Below, in pieces: positions 43,918-50,618 of a stretch of DNA of 64,000 bases. Where the stretch lies: the NCBI GenBank assembly GCA_934718065.1, contig CAKUZR010000001.1, positions 1 through 64,000 of the forward strand. Reading direction: 5' to 3'. The first letter of the stretch is position 1. Each line of letters opens with the position of its first letter. Origin of the DNA: an uncultured Treponema sp. GTDB taxonomy: Bacteria > Spirochaetota > Spirochaetia > Treponematales > Treponemataceae. The notes beneath the pieces were generated by a model. It was not told where the DNA came from and did no database searches. It saw only the letters and a program-made list of their open reading frames with translations. The translations under genes and the position numbers were made by a program.

Positions 43918-44139
43918 TTACTCAACTTCAATGTTTTCTGCATCTGCCTTGCGAACAGAAAGCTCATATCCGCGGATTGTAACTTCCACAGGATCGCCAA
44001 GAGGCGCAACTTTTCTTACAAAAACCTTGCAGCCTTTTGTAAAACCCATGTCCATAAGACGACGTTTCAACGCACCTTCACCGTTCAGCTTTACAACTGT
44101 AACAGTTGAATTTACGCCCGCATCTTTTAAAGTGCCCAT
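43918..44139 (-). CDS. feoA: FeoA-domain protein, second copy
   Basis: 73 residues, an SH3-like FeoA domain: KLNGEGALKRRLMDMGFTKGCKVFVRKVAPLGDPVEVTIRGYELSVRK. The RRLMDMGF and IRGYELSVR blocks are the family hallmarks. FeoA binds FeoB and is needed for efficient Fe2+ uptake. It lies 22 nt before feoB and 71 nt after the first feoA copy. Confidence 0.9.
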   Translation of the reverse strand: MGTLKDAGVNSTVTVVKLNGEGALKRRLMDMGFTKGCKVFVRKVAPLGDPVEVTIRGYELSVRKADAENIEVE

Positions 44140-44210
44140 ATTTATTCTCCTATCAATTTATTCGCACAAGGATTTAATACCACAACGCTTGCGGCGTGGT
44201 TTCGCCGGTT

Positions 44211-44423
44211 CTACGCAACCTGAATTTTTGACGCCATGCTTCTGTCCAAAGCAATGCGCGATTCCTTCACCTTAACAATCAAGCCTGTCGGAATTTTTTG
44301 AATCACCATAATTTTTGAGCCTTCTGAAAAACCCATGTCCGATAAATGCTGCCGTGAAGCCGGATTTCCGCTTATAGACGTAATAGAAACTTCATCTCCA
44401 ATTGAAGCAAAAAGCAATGGCAT
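44211..44423 (-). CDS. feoA: FeoA-domain protein, first copy
   Basis: 70 residues, also an SH3-like FeoA domain (RQHLSDMGFSEGSKIMVIQK ... LIVKVKESRIALDRSMASKI). It differs clearly from the second copy, so this is an old paralogue pair rather than a recent duplication. First gene of the feoA-feoA-feoB transcript, with AGGAG before the ATG and a strong promoter and dyad at 44476-44522. Confidence 0.88.
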   Translation of the reverse strand: MPLLFASIGDEVSITSISGNPASRQHLSDMGFSEGSKIMVIQKIPTGLIVKVKESRIALDRSMASKIQVA

Positions 44424-44475
44424 AATGGTTGTTCTCCTTTAGCCAACAAAAACGAAACGTTGAACTGCAAAAAAA

Positions 44476-44522
44476 AGTTAGCTATCGGTAACTATATTAA
44501 ATTTTACTGTTGCAGATGTCAA
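44476..44522 (-). promoter_or_regulatory. Promoter and dyad operator of the feo operon
   Basis: Minus strand: -35 TTGACA (44517-44522), 17-nt spacer, -10 TAATAT (44494-44499). Directly downstream lies the dyad AGTTAGCTATCGGTAACT (44476-44493, 7 of 9 pairs) over the transcription start. The GTTA...TAAC shape recalls DtxR/MntR/IdeR-type sites, so an iron- or metal-dependent repressor of that type is a likely regulator. Confidence 0.7.
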
Positions 44523-44583
44523 TATATTTTTCAGGAATTATTCGTAATCCACGTGGCAAAATAATACTAGCACAATCTCTTTT

Positions 44584-44613
44584 AGTAAAATTTTACTCAT
44601 TTAGCAAATTTGC
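44584..44613. promoter_or_regulatory. Two perfect palindromes before the XRE regulator
   Basis: AGTAAAATTTTACT (44584-44597) and GCAAATTTGC (44604-44613) are perfect palindromes 26-55 nt before the XRE start codon. They are good candidates for an autoregulatory operator, though AT-rich palindromes occur by chance. Confidence 0.4.
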
Positions 44614-44638
44614 AGGTAATTTTTTTTAAAATGAAAAT

Positions 44639-44980
44639 ATGACTTTTGCTGAAAACCTAAGAGAAGCTATAAAAATTTCTGCAATAACAACAAAAGAACT
44701 CGCTGACAAAACCGGAATAAACGAACACACAATAAGCAGCTACCTGAAAACGAACGGCTCGATTCCAACCGCAGACAAAGCCGTAAAAATTGCAAGAGCA
44801 CTGAACACAACTGTTGAATTTTTAGTCACCGGATTTGAAAAGAACAACTCGCCCTACGAAATGAACCACGTGAACAAATACGCAAATTTCATTGACTCGC
44901 TTGGAAAAATCCCGGATGAATCGCGCGAGCCAATCCTGAAAATGATTTCCGAGATGAGCCTTAAATATTCAAAATCCTAG
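44639..44980 (+). CDS. XRE-family helix-turn-helix regulator
   Basis: 113 residues: a Cro/C1-type helix-turn-helix at ~10-62 (ITTKELADKTGINEHTISSYLKTNGSIPTADKAVKIARALN) and a short C-terminal helical tail. It resembles small stand-alone regulators rather than phage repressors with peptidase domains. The start codon has no ribosome site. Two palindromes upstream may be its operators. It overlaps the convergent yitT-like gene by 4 nt. Confidence 0.87.
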   Translation: MTFAENLREAIKISAITTKELADKTGINEHTISSYLKTNGSIPTADKAVKIARALNTTVEFLVTGFEKNNSPYEMNHVNKYANFIDSLGKIPDESREPILKMISEMSLKYSKS

Positions 44981-45837
44981 TCGTTCGCCCGCTTAAAAAA
45001 TCTTCCTAAAATATCTTTTGACTGCAAAACATTTATAAAAGCATTCGGATCAGCCTTTCGAATCAATTTTTCAAGGGAACCGCTTTCCTGCGAGGAAACC
45101 ACCGTATACAAAAGTTTATGCTCAACATTCTTGAAGCAGCCCTTTCCAACAAAAACCGTCGCATCGTGATTCGTTTTTTCGTGAATGATTTTATAAATTT
45201 CATCATCCTTGTCCGTGATAATCAGCAGCGTAGTTTTTTCATATTTTTTGTAAAGCAAATTCAGGGCTTGCGTAGAAACAAACTGAAAAATAATTGAATA
45301 AAGCGCGGCGTTCCACCCGAAAAGCAATCCAGCCGCAAGAAGAACAGCAACGTTGAAGGCAAGAATATAGTTCCAGGCTGATTTTCCTGTTTTTTCCGCA
45401 ATGAAAATCGCAATAAAATCCGTGCCGCCGGAAGAACTTCCAGCAAAAAGACACAGACTGATTGAAACCGCGTTCAAAATTCCGCCGAAAATCGAGCAAA
45501 GAAGCACATCCTGAGTAAGATAAAATCCCGGAACAAAATCCGTGAGCAAACCGGAAACCGCAATCATCACAACGGAATAAAAAGTGAAATTTTTGCCAAT
45601 CCACAAAAAACCGATTATCACCGGAAAAACATTCAGCGCATAAACCAGAACTGAAAACGGAACAGAATGCCCGCTGAATTTTTGGATTGCCTCCTGAAGC
45701 AAAAGCGCAAGCCCCGTAAATCCGCCCGGAAAAAGATTCCCCGAATGCACAAAAGTTTTTATATTCACAGCCATAATCGCCGCGCCGCCAAGAACCAGCA
45801 GCAGCCTTTTCAGTTTGCTAAAAATTGATGATTTCAT
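44977..45837 (-). CDS. YitT family membrane protein
   Basis: 286 residues: five or six membrane helices in the first ~200 residues (DUF161; SGNLFPGGFTGLALLLQEAI and AGSSSGGTDFIAIFI are hallmark blocks), then a soluble DUF2179 domain (IYKIIHEKTNHDATVFVGKGCF). YitT proteins may be transporters, but no substrate is established. It is convergent with the XRE gene. Upstream the 45838-45900 region shows no clear promoter. Confidence 0.88.
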   Translation of the reverse strand: MKSSIFSKLKRLLLVLGGAAIMAVNIKTFVHSGNLFPGGFTGLALLLQEAIQKFSGHSVPFSVLVYALNVFPVIIGFLWIGKNFTFYSVVMIAVSGLLTDFVPGFYLTQDVLLCSIFGGILNAVSISLCLFAGSSSGGTDFIAIFIAEKTGKSAWNYILAFNVAVLLAAGLLFGWNAALYSIIFQFVSTQALNLLYKKYEKTTLLIITDKDDEIYKIIHEKTNHDATVFVGKGCFKNVEHKLLYTVVSSQESGSLEKLIRKADPNAFINVLQSKDILGRFFKRAND

Positions 45838-45900
45838 AAAGCAATTGTACCGGAAAAATAGATTTTCTTAAATTGAAGAGAGCAAAATGTTACCGGATAG

Positions 45901-45954
45901 TTTAACTAGCCTGAATGTCGAATTTTTTTTGCAAATTCTGAAAGAACGATTTCG
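45901..45954 (+). repeat. Repeat copy G, promoter-side end only
   Basis: TTTAACTAGCCTGAATGTCGAATTTTTT followed by GCAAATTCTGAAAGAACGATTTCG matches the first ~50 nt of copies D and E and even part of the promoter block of A-C. The match stops abruptly before the core. It is inverted relative to the end of copy H at 47056. Confidence 0.7.
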
Positions 45955-45974
45955 CTTAACAGCAGAATGAAATT

Positions 45975-45996
45975 TCACCAAATGTTTCTTTCTATT
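45975..45996 (-). terminator. Weak hairpin after the 78-residue gene
   Basis: CCAAAT pairs with ATTTGG around a 10-nt loop, 7 nt after the stop codon on the minus strand. The tail is only moderately T-rich. Confidence 0.35.
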
Positions 45997-46002
45997 TGGA
46001 GA

Positions 46003-46239
46003 TTATTTCAAAGGAAGGATTAAATGCGCCTCAGATTCTACTAGGTCTTTTAAATATGCAAATTCTTTATCGTTATATCCATAAATGTCTTCCCATCGTT
46101 TTTCTGGAAGCCAACAGGTCGCATGCTTAAAACAATATTTTTCATCCGGTGTTTCCATATATACTTTTACTTTTCCGTCAACCATATCATAATGGCTGAT
46201 TATAGTTCCATCCGGCAATTCCATAAAATTGTACAGCAT
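46003..46239 (-). CDS. Small soluble protein of unknown function
   Basis: 78 residues. I do not recognise a named family. It has an acidic, aromatic-rich sequence without membrane helices; the pattern LPDGTIISHYDMVDGKVKVYMETP looks like beta strands, followed by WEDIYGYNDKEFAYLKDLVE as helix. The start is the Met before LYNFMEL because GGAGG lies 8 nt upstream; a longer frame has no support. It lies 55 nt after the remnant of a YafQ toxin on the same strand, and in a patch rich in mobile pieces, so it may be an accessory gene that travelled with the toxin-antitoxin locus. Confidence 0.6.
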   Translation of the reverse strand: MLYNFMELPDGTIISHYDMVDGKVKVYMETPDEKYCFKHATCWLPEKRWEDIYGYNDKEFAYLKDLVESEAHLILPLK

Positions 46240-46294
46240 TTTTTTCACCTCCACATTTATAAATATAGCACGGTTTCTATAAATCCGAAACAAG

Positions 46295-46372
46295 CTATAT
46301 TTTAAACAAATCGCTGTGAGTGCCTGTCCGGGAAAGTTCCAGAATCAGTTCGTTTTTATTTATTGAATATAA
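46295..46372 (-). pseudogene. Remnant of a YafQ-type toxin
   Basis: The last 25 codons read YSINKNELILELSRTGTHSDLF and then KI, which matches the conserved end of YafQ-family RelE-type mRNA interferases (ELIL-x-RTGSHSDLF). The frame is cut at its 5' side by the end of an IS200-like element at about 46376. The rest of the toxin and its DinJ-type antitoxin are not found beyond the element, so a deletion accompanied or followed the insertion. Confidence 0.7.
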
Positions 46373-46375
46373 TGA

Positions 46376-46929
46376 AACTCCCCGACGCAAGCGTCGGGGG
46401 ATCGTCCAGCACCATGTCATAAGCCAAAATCCAACTCTGGCTGATTTTCATATATCTTTTTGTGCTCTCTCTTTTCCTCTCCCTGATTTTGTATATATCT
46501 TGCAATTGTTTCTTTGCTTGCATACAGTCCAACTGTATTTGCATAATAACCACTTGTCCATAGTGCTTCGCCCAATAGAATTTCCTTCTTTATCCTCGGA
46601 TAACTCATAAATATTTCCCTTGCAGTTATGCTTTTTATTATCGTTACAATCCTCGTTACTGCTAATTTCGGTACGCTCTGTACTAAAAATGCACATGGCC
46701 TTCTTCCATTCCTATTTCTACAAATCGTATTTCATAGCATTTTTCTATTTCCATGCAGATTTCTTTTAGCCGCCTCCTAATTCTTCGGTAAATACTTTTC
46801 TTCTATACTTCGCTGGAAACACCAGATGATATGACAACATTGTTTTATTATGATTCTTGTATATATGCTCATCATCCATCCTTTCATTATATCACCTTTT
46901 CGACGCAAGCGTCGGGGAATTAGACCCTC
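46376..46929 (-). mobile_element. Decayed IS200/IS605-family element
   Basis: About 550 bp containing a tnpA pseudogene and ending on both sides in the subterminal hairpin CCCCGACG-CAAG-CGTCGGGG (46380-46399) and its partial copy CGACGCAAGCGTCGGGG (46901-46917), which is where IS200/IS605 elements carry their recognition hairpins. The right end GAATTAGACCC matches ends I associate with such elements. No tnpB is present. Boundaries are approximate. The left side cuts a yafQ remnant and the right side abuts the interior of repeat copy H. Confidence 0.75.
46417..46879 (-). pseudogene. IS200-type transposase tnpA, frameshifted
   Basis: Y1 HUH transposase of normal size (about 154 codons) broken by two single-base deletions, near 46770-46778 and near 46684-46689. 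Frame 1 reads MDDEHIYKNHNKTMLSYHLV then FPAKYRRKVF; frame 2 KEICMEIEKCYEIRFVEIGM with HVH as the HUH motif; frame 3 MSYPRIKKEILLGEALWTSG then YYANTVG, carrying the catalytic Tyr region. A ribosome site GAAAGG precedes the ATG. The protein cannot be made in one piece, so the element is not autonomous. Confidence 0.8.
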
Positions 46930-47056
46930 GGTAGATTAAAGTGCGGAGCACCCGATTTTATACAAGCGAAGCGCGAGCCAAATCCATTTGAGCAAATTGG
47001 AAATATGCCGAAAGCGTTCTTTCAGAATTTGCAAAAAAACTCGAACATCAAGCTTA
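46930..47056 (-). repeat. Repeat copy H, lacking the left third
   Basis: Begins inside the core (GATTAAAGTGCGGAGCACCC) at the edge of the IS200 element, then AAGCGAAGCGCGAGCC, GAGCAAATTGGAAATATGCC, GAAAGCGTTCTTTC and the end CAAAAAAACTCGAACATCAAGCTT. Same orientation as copies A-C. The inner arm expected further left is missing. It is followed within 2 nt by the second palindrome array. Confidence 0.8.
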
Positions 47057-47057
47057 T

Positions 47058-47144
47058 ATCTAAGATAGTTAGATTCTTATGTCTAAACTGTTTAGATGCT
47101 TACGTCTAAGGTGTTTAGATAATAAGAGTCTAAATGGGTTAGAT
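47058..47144. repeat. Array of four 17-bp palindromes, 23-24 bp period
   Basis: Units GTCTAAACTGTTTAGAT-like start at 47058, 47081, 47104 and 47128 (distances 23, 23, 24), separated by ~6 unconserved bases. The second unit is nearly a perfect palindrome. The sequence is unrelated to the array at 9966-10161, but the unit length, spacer and period are almost the same. It ends 50 bp before the asnB -35 box. Between it and asnB there is only the promoter and leader hairpin. Confidence 0.85.
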
Positions 47145-47193
47145 ACTTGAGTTTTATATGTGCAACTTTAAATTTGTGCGTACAAAAAAAATC

Positions 47194-47222
47194 TTGACTA
47201 TATTTTTGATTTCTTCTATAAA
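47194..47222 (+). promoter_or_regulatory. Promoter of asnB
   Basis: -35 TTGACT (47194-47199), 17-nt spacer, -10 TATAAA (47217-47222). The transcript should start near 47229, only ~6 nt before the leader hairpin. Confidence 0.75.
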
Positions 47223-47234
47223 TATAGAAACGAC

Positions 47235-47297
47235 AAAGACGTCTGTTTAATGCAATTTTTGTTTTTCAAAAGTTGTTTTAAATGGGCGTCTTTTTTT
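47235..47297 (+). terminator. Strong terminator hairpin in the asnB leader
   Basis: A 27-bp stem (47235-47261 with 47267-47293, one mismatch, several G-U pairs) around a 5-T loop, followed by seven T. The foot is AAAGACG / CGTCTTT. It lies between the promoter and the asnB start, so most transcripts should stop here as a ~70-nt RNA unless antitermination occurs. There is no room for a leader peptide before the stem. Confidence 0.8.
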
Positions 47298-47313
47298 ATT
47301 CAGGGGTTACGAT

Positions 47314-49077
47314 ATGTGTGGATTTGTAGGAGCATTTGATTTAAGCAGCGGCAGCCAGCCGATTGATGAAGGTCTGAAGGAACAGCTTCGCGCGGAAGTT
47401 CTTGAGATGAGCAAAAAAATTCGGCACCGCGGACCGGACTGGACGGGCGTTTATACGGGAAAAAACGCAATTTTAAGCCACGAGCGGCTTGCGATTGTTG
47501 ATCCGCTTTCAGGAAAGCAGCCGCTTGTAAGCGACGATGGAAAAATCATTCTTGCGGTAAACGGTGAAATTTACAACCAGAAGAAAATCCGAAACGATTT
47601 TGAAGGAAAATATAATTTCAAGACTCAAAGCGACTGCGAAGTAATTATTCCGCTTTACAAAAAATACCGCGCGGAAGGAAAAGACTTCAAGGCGATGATT
47701 GAAGAGCTTTCCGGTATTTTTGCGTTCGCCCTTTACGATTCAGAAAACGATGTCTATCTTATTGGCCGCGACGAAATCGGCGTAATTCCGCTTTACCAGG
47801 GCTGGGATAAGCAGGGCCGTTATTATGTTGCGTCCGAGCTAAAGGCTCTTGAAGGCCACTGCATGACAATCGAGGAATTCCCGAACGGCCATTATTTTTA
47901 TTCAAAAGATGAAAAACCGACCCGCTGGTATTTCCGCGACTGGGAATCGTATGAAAATGTAAAAAACAATCCAAAAGCAACTGATGAAAAAGGCGAAATT
48001 ATCAATCCGAGCGTAATTGAAAAAGTAAAAGTCGGTCTTGAAAATGCGGTAAAAGCCCAGCTGATGAGCGATGTTCCGTACGGCGTGCTGCTTTCAGGCG
48101 GACTTGACTCTTCAATTATCGCGGCGATTACACAGAAATTTTCAAAAATGCGCGTTGAATCAGACTCAAAGGAAGAAGCCTGGTGGCCGAAACTCCATTC
48201 GTTTGCAATCGGACTTGAAGGCTCGCCGGACTTGGTCGCCGCAAAAAAAGCCGCTGACTACATTGGAACTGTTCACCACGAAGTTCATTTTACAATCCAG
48301 GAAGCATTGGACGCTTTGCCGGACGTAATCTATCACATTGAAACTTACGATATTACAACAGTACGGGCGTCAACACCGATGTATCTGCTTGCGCGCGTAA
48401 TCAAATCAATGGGAATCAAAATGGTTCTTTCCGGAGAAGGAAGCGACGAGCTGTTCGGCGGATACTTGTATTTCCACAAAGCGCCGGACGCAAAGGAATT
48501 CCACGAGGAGCTTGTGCGCAAAATGAGCAAGCTTCACCTGTACGACTGTCTGCGCGCAAACAAATCGCTGATGGCATGGGGCGTTGAAGGACGAGTTCCT
48601 TTCCTTGACAAAGAATTCATCGACGTTGCAATGCGCCTGAACCCAAGCGACAAAATGAACATCAGGCTTCCGGACGGAAAGCAGCGAATTGAAAAATGGA
48701 TTCTGCGGAAAGCGTTCGAGGATATGCTTCCTGAAAACATTTGCTGGCGGCAGAAAGAGCAGTTTTCAGACGGCGTAGGCTACAACTGGATTGACACACT
48801 CAAAAAAATCACTGAAGAAAAAGTCAGCGATGCGGAATTCGCCCGCCGAGAAAACCGCTTCCCAGTAAATCCGCCGAAAACAAAGGAAGAATATTATTAC
48901 CGCGAAATTTACAGCCGTCTTTTCCCAAGCGACAGTGCGGCAAAAGTTGTTCCGCATGAAGCCGGAGTTGCCTGCTCAACTGAAAAAGCTCTTGAATGGG
49001 ACGCAGCATGGAAAAATATGGACGAGCCGAGCGGACGCGCAATTGCAGGCGTTCACGACGACGCGTACAAAGCATAA
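47314..49077 (+). CDS. asnB: Asparagine synthetase B, glutamine-hydrolysing
   Basis: 587 residues. The N-terminal class II glutaminase domain starts at Met-Cys-Gly-Phe, with nucleophilic Cys2 and the blocks RHRGPDWTGVY, LSHERLAIVDP and NGEIYNQKKIR. The synthetase domain has the PP-loop LLSGGLDSSIIAAI and MVLSGEGSDELFGGY. It makes asparagine from aspartate, glutamine and ATP in the cytoplasm. Length and motifs are close to E. coli AsnB. Expression is probably limited by the leader terminator directly upstream. GGGG before the start acts as ribosome site. Confidence 0.95.
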   Translation: MCGFVGAFDLSSGSQPIDEGLKEQLRAEVLEMSKKIRHRGPDWTGVYTGKNAILSHERLAIVDPLSGKQPLVSDDGKIILAVNGEIYNQKKIRNDFEGKYNFKTQSDCEVIIPLYKKYRAEGKDFKAMIEELSGIFAFALYDSENDVYLIGRDEIGVIPLYQGWDKQGRYYVASELKALEGHCMTIEEFPNGHYFYSKDEKPTRWYFRDWESYENVKNNPKATDEKGEIINPSVIEKVKVGLENAVKAQLMSDVPYGVLLSGGLDSSIIAAITQKFSKMRVESDSKEEAWWPKLHSFAIGLEGSPDLVAAKKAADYIGTVHHEVHFTIQEALDALPDVIYHIETYDITTVRASTPMYLLARVIKSMGIKMVLSGEGSDELFGGYLYFHKAPDAKEFHEELVRKMSKLHLYDCLRANKSLMAWGVEGRVPFLDKEFIDVAMRLNPSDKMNIRLPDGKQRIEKWILRKAFEDMLPENICWRQKEQFSDGVGYNWIDTLKKITEEKVSDAEFARRENRFPVNPPKTKEEYYYREIYSRLFPSDSAAKVVPHEAGVACSTEKALEWDAAWKNMDEPSGRAIAGVHDDAYKA

Positions 49078-49114
49078 TTTTTTCTGAATCTGAATTGCAG
49101 GCGTTTTGAACAAT

Positions 49115-49152
49115 GTTTTCCGTGTGAAGAATTAATTCTCCGCGCGGAAAAC
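49115..49152. other. 38-nt perfect hairpin between convergent asnB and trkH
   Basis: GTTTTCCG...CGGAAAAC forms a 19-bp stem if G-U pairs are allowed, with AATTAATT at the centre. There is no T-run on either side, so it may end convergent transcription by other means, or protect 3' ends from exonucleases. Confidence 0.55.
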
Positions 49153-49169
49153 ACGAAAAAAAGCAAAAT

Positions 49170-50615
49170 TTATTTTTTCCAGTAGCTAGGAACGAAAAAA
49201 ATCAGCATTGTGTAAAGTTCAAGGCGGCCTGCAAGCATTGCAAAACAATACCACCATTTTACAAAGCCAGGCAAAAATCCATAGTTTGCGCTTGGGGAAA
49301 GCGCGCCAAATCCCGGACCGATATTTCCAACCATTGAAACCGCGCCGGAAAATGCGGTGAACACATCAAGTTTTCCAAGACACCCGACAAAAGTTGTTGC
49401 AAAAATCAGGAAAAAATACAGAATCAAAAAAGACGCAACTGAAAAAACAAGTTCCTTCCGGGCAGGATTGCTGTTAAGCCTTAACGAAAAAACTCCGTGC
49501 GGATGAATCATTCTTCGGATTTCGTTGTTTGCCTGCTTGAATAAAATTACCCAGCGGATAACTTTCACGCCGCCTCCAGTTGAACCGGAACATCCGCCAA
49601 CAAAAAACAGCACAAAAATAAAAAACTGAGCCACGCTCGGCCAAGCCGTAAAATCCGCAGTCGCAAATCCTGTTGTGGTTATAACAGAAGCCGTCTGAAA
49701 AGCAGAATATCTCAACGCCGCCCAAAAAGAGCCGCAAGCCTTAGTTATGCACAACGCAATTGAAATTGTAAACAAAACGAAAATCCCGAAATACGCTTTC
49801 AGCTCAGAATTTTCATAGATTTCCCGCCATTTTCCGCGGACTGCAAAATAAAAAAGACTGAAATTTATTCCTGCAAGAAACATAAAAACTGTGCAGATAA
49901 TATCGATGGCAGCAGAATTATATGCGCCGATGCTCGCGTTTCTTGTGGAAAATCCTCCAGTACCCAAAGTCGCAAACGCATGGGAAAAAGCGTCTATAAA
50001 ATCCATTCCGAAGATTTTTAAAAGAACTGCCTGAACCACAGTAAGAATCAAATATGAAATCCACAGAATTTTAGCAGTTGTTGTAATTTTCGCAGTAACT
50101 TTGCCTTTTTCCGGGCCGGTCGTTTCAGCCTTTATAAGCTGGAATCCGCCAACGCCAAGAAGCGGAAGCAGCGCAACCGTAAGAGCCACAATTCCCATTC
50201 CGCCAAGCCAGTGCGTAAGACATCGCCACATATTTATGCTTCTGGGAAGCGATTCAACATCACCAAGAATAGTCGCTCCAGTTGTGGAAAATCCGCTGAC
50301 ACTTTCAAAAAAAGCATCCGTCACATTCGGAATTGCCCCGGACGCAAGCAAAGGAATCATTCCGAACACGCTTGTAAAAATCCAGCAGCAGGCAACCACA
50401 ACATAAGTTTTTCTAGTGTTGAGCGTTATTTTTCGTTTTTTAAAAAGAACCGAAACCGCCAGGCAGAAAATCCAGCTCGCCGCCATAGGAATTAAAAACG
50501 GAAGAATGACGGAAGTTTCTCCGCAATAAAGCGCAGCTCCAAGAGGAATCAAAAAAGTTGTCCCGACAATCGCAAGCAAAACTGAAAGAATTCTTATCAA
50601 ATCAACTATGAACAT
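49170..50615 (-). CDS. trkH: Potassium uptake protein TrkH
   Basis: 481 residues, TrkH/KtrB-type channel with four repeated membrane-pore-membrane units. Pore loops with the filter glycine are recognisable (SVSGFSTTGATIL, ATLGTGGFSTRN, TTTGFATADF, SMVGNIGPGFG). It conducts K+ under control of TrkA. It lies 3 nt after trkA in the same transcript. Confidence 0.92.
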   Translation of the reverse strand: MFIVDLIRILSVLLAIVGTTFLIPLGAALYCGETSVILPFLIPMAASWIFCLAVSVLFKKRKITLNTRKTYVVVACCWIFTSVFGMIPLLASGAIPNVTDAFFESVSGFSTTGATILGDVESLPRSINMWRCLTHWLGGMGIVALTVALLPLLGVGGFQLIKAETTGPEKGKVTAKITTTAKILWISYLILTVVQAVLLKIFGMDFIDAFSHAFATLGTGGFSTRNASIGAYNSAAIDIICTVFMFLAGINFSLFYFAVRGKWREIYENSELKAYFGIFVLFTISIALCITKACGSFWAALRYSAFQTASVITTTGFATADFTAWPSVAQFFIFVLFFVGGCSGSTGGGVKVIRWVILFKQANNEIRRMIHPHGVFSLRLNSNPARKELVFSVASFLILYFFLIFATTFVGCLGKLDVFTAFSGAVSMVGNIGPGFGALSPSANYGFLPGFVKWWYCFAMLAGRLELYTMLIFFVPSYWKK

Positions 50616-50618
50616 ATT

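Noticed and set aside
46320..46610. Plus-strand 96-codon frame across the IS200 element
   Set aside because: It runs antisense to the tnpA and yafQ remnants and spans their junction, with no ribosome site.
9966..47144. Plasmid or phage replication iterons
   Set aside because: No Rep, ParA or integrase gene lies next to either array and the surrounding genes are chromosomal.
47150..47313. T-box or glutamine riboswitch before asnB
   Set aside because: No specifier loop, antiterminator T-box sequence or glnA-type motif is visible; only the single hairpin with T-run.
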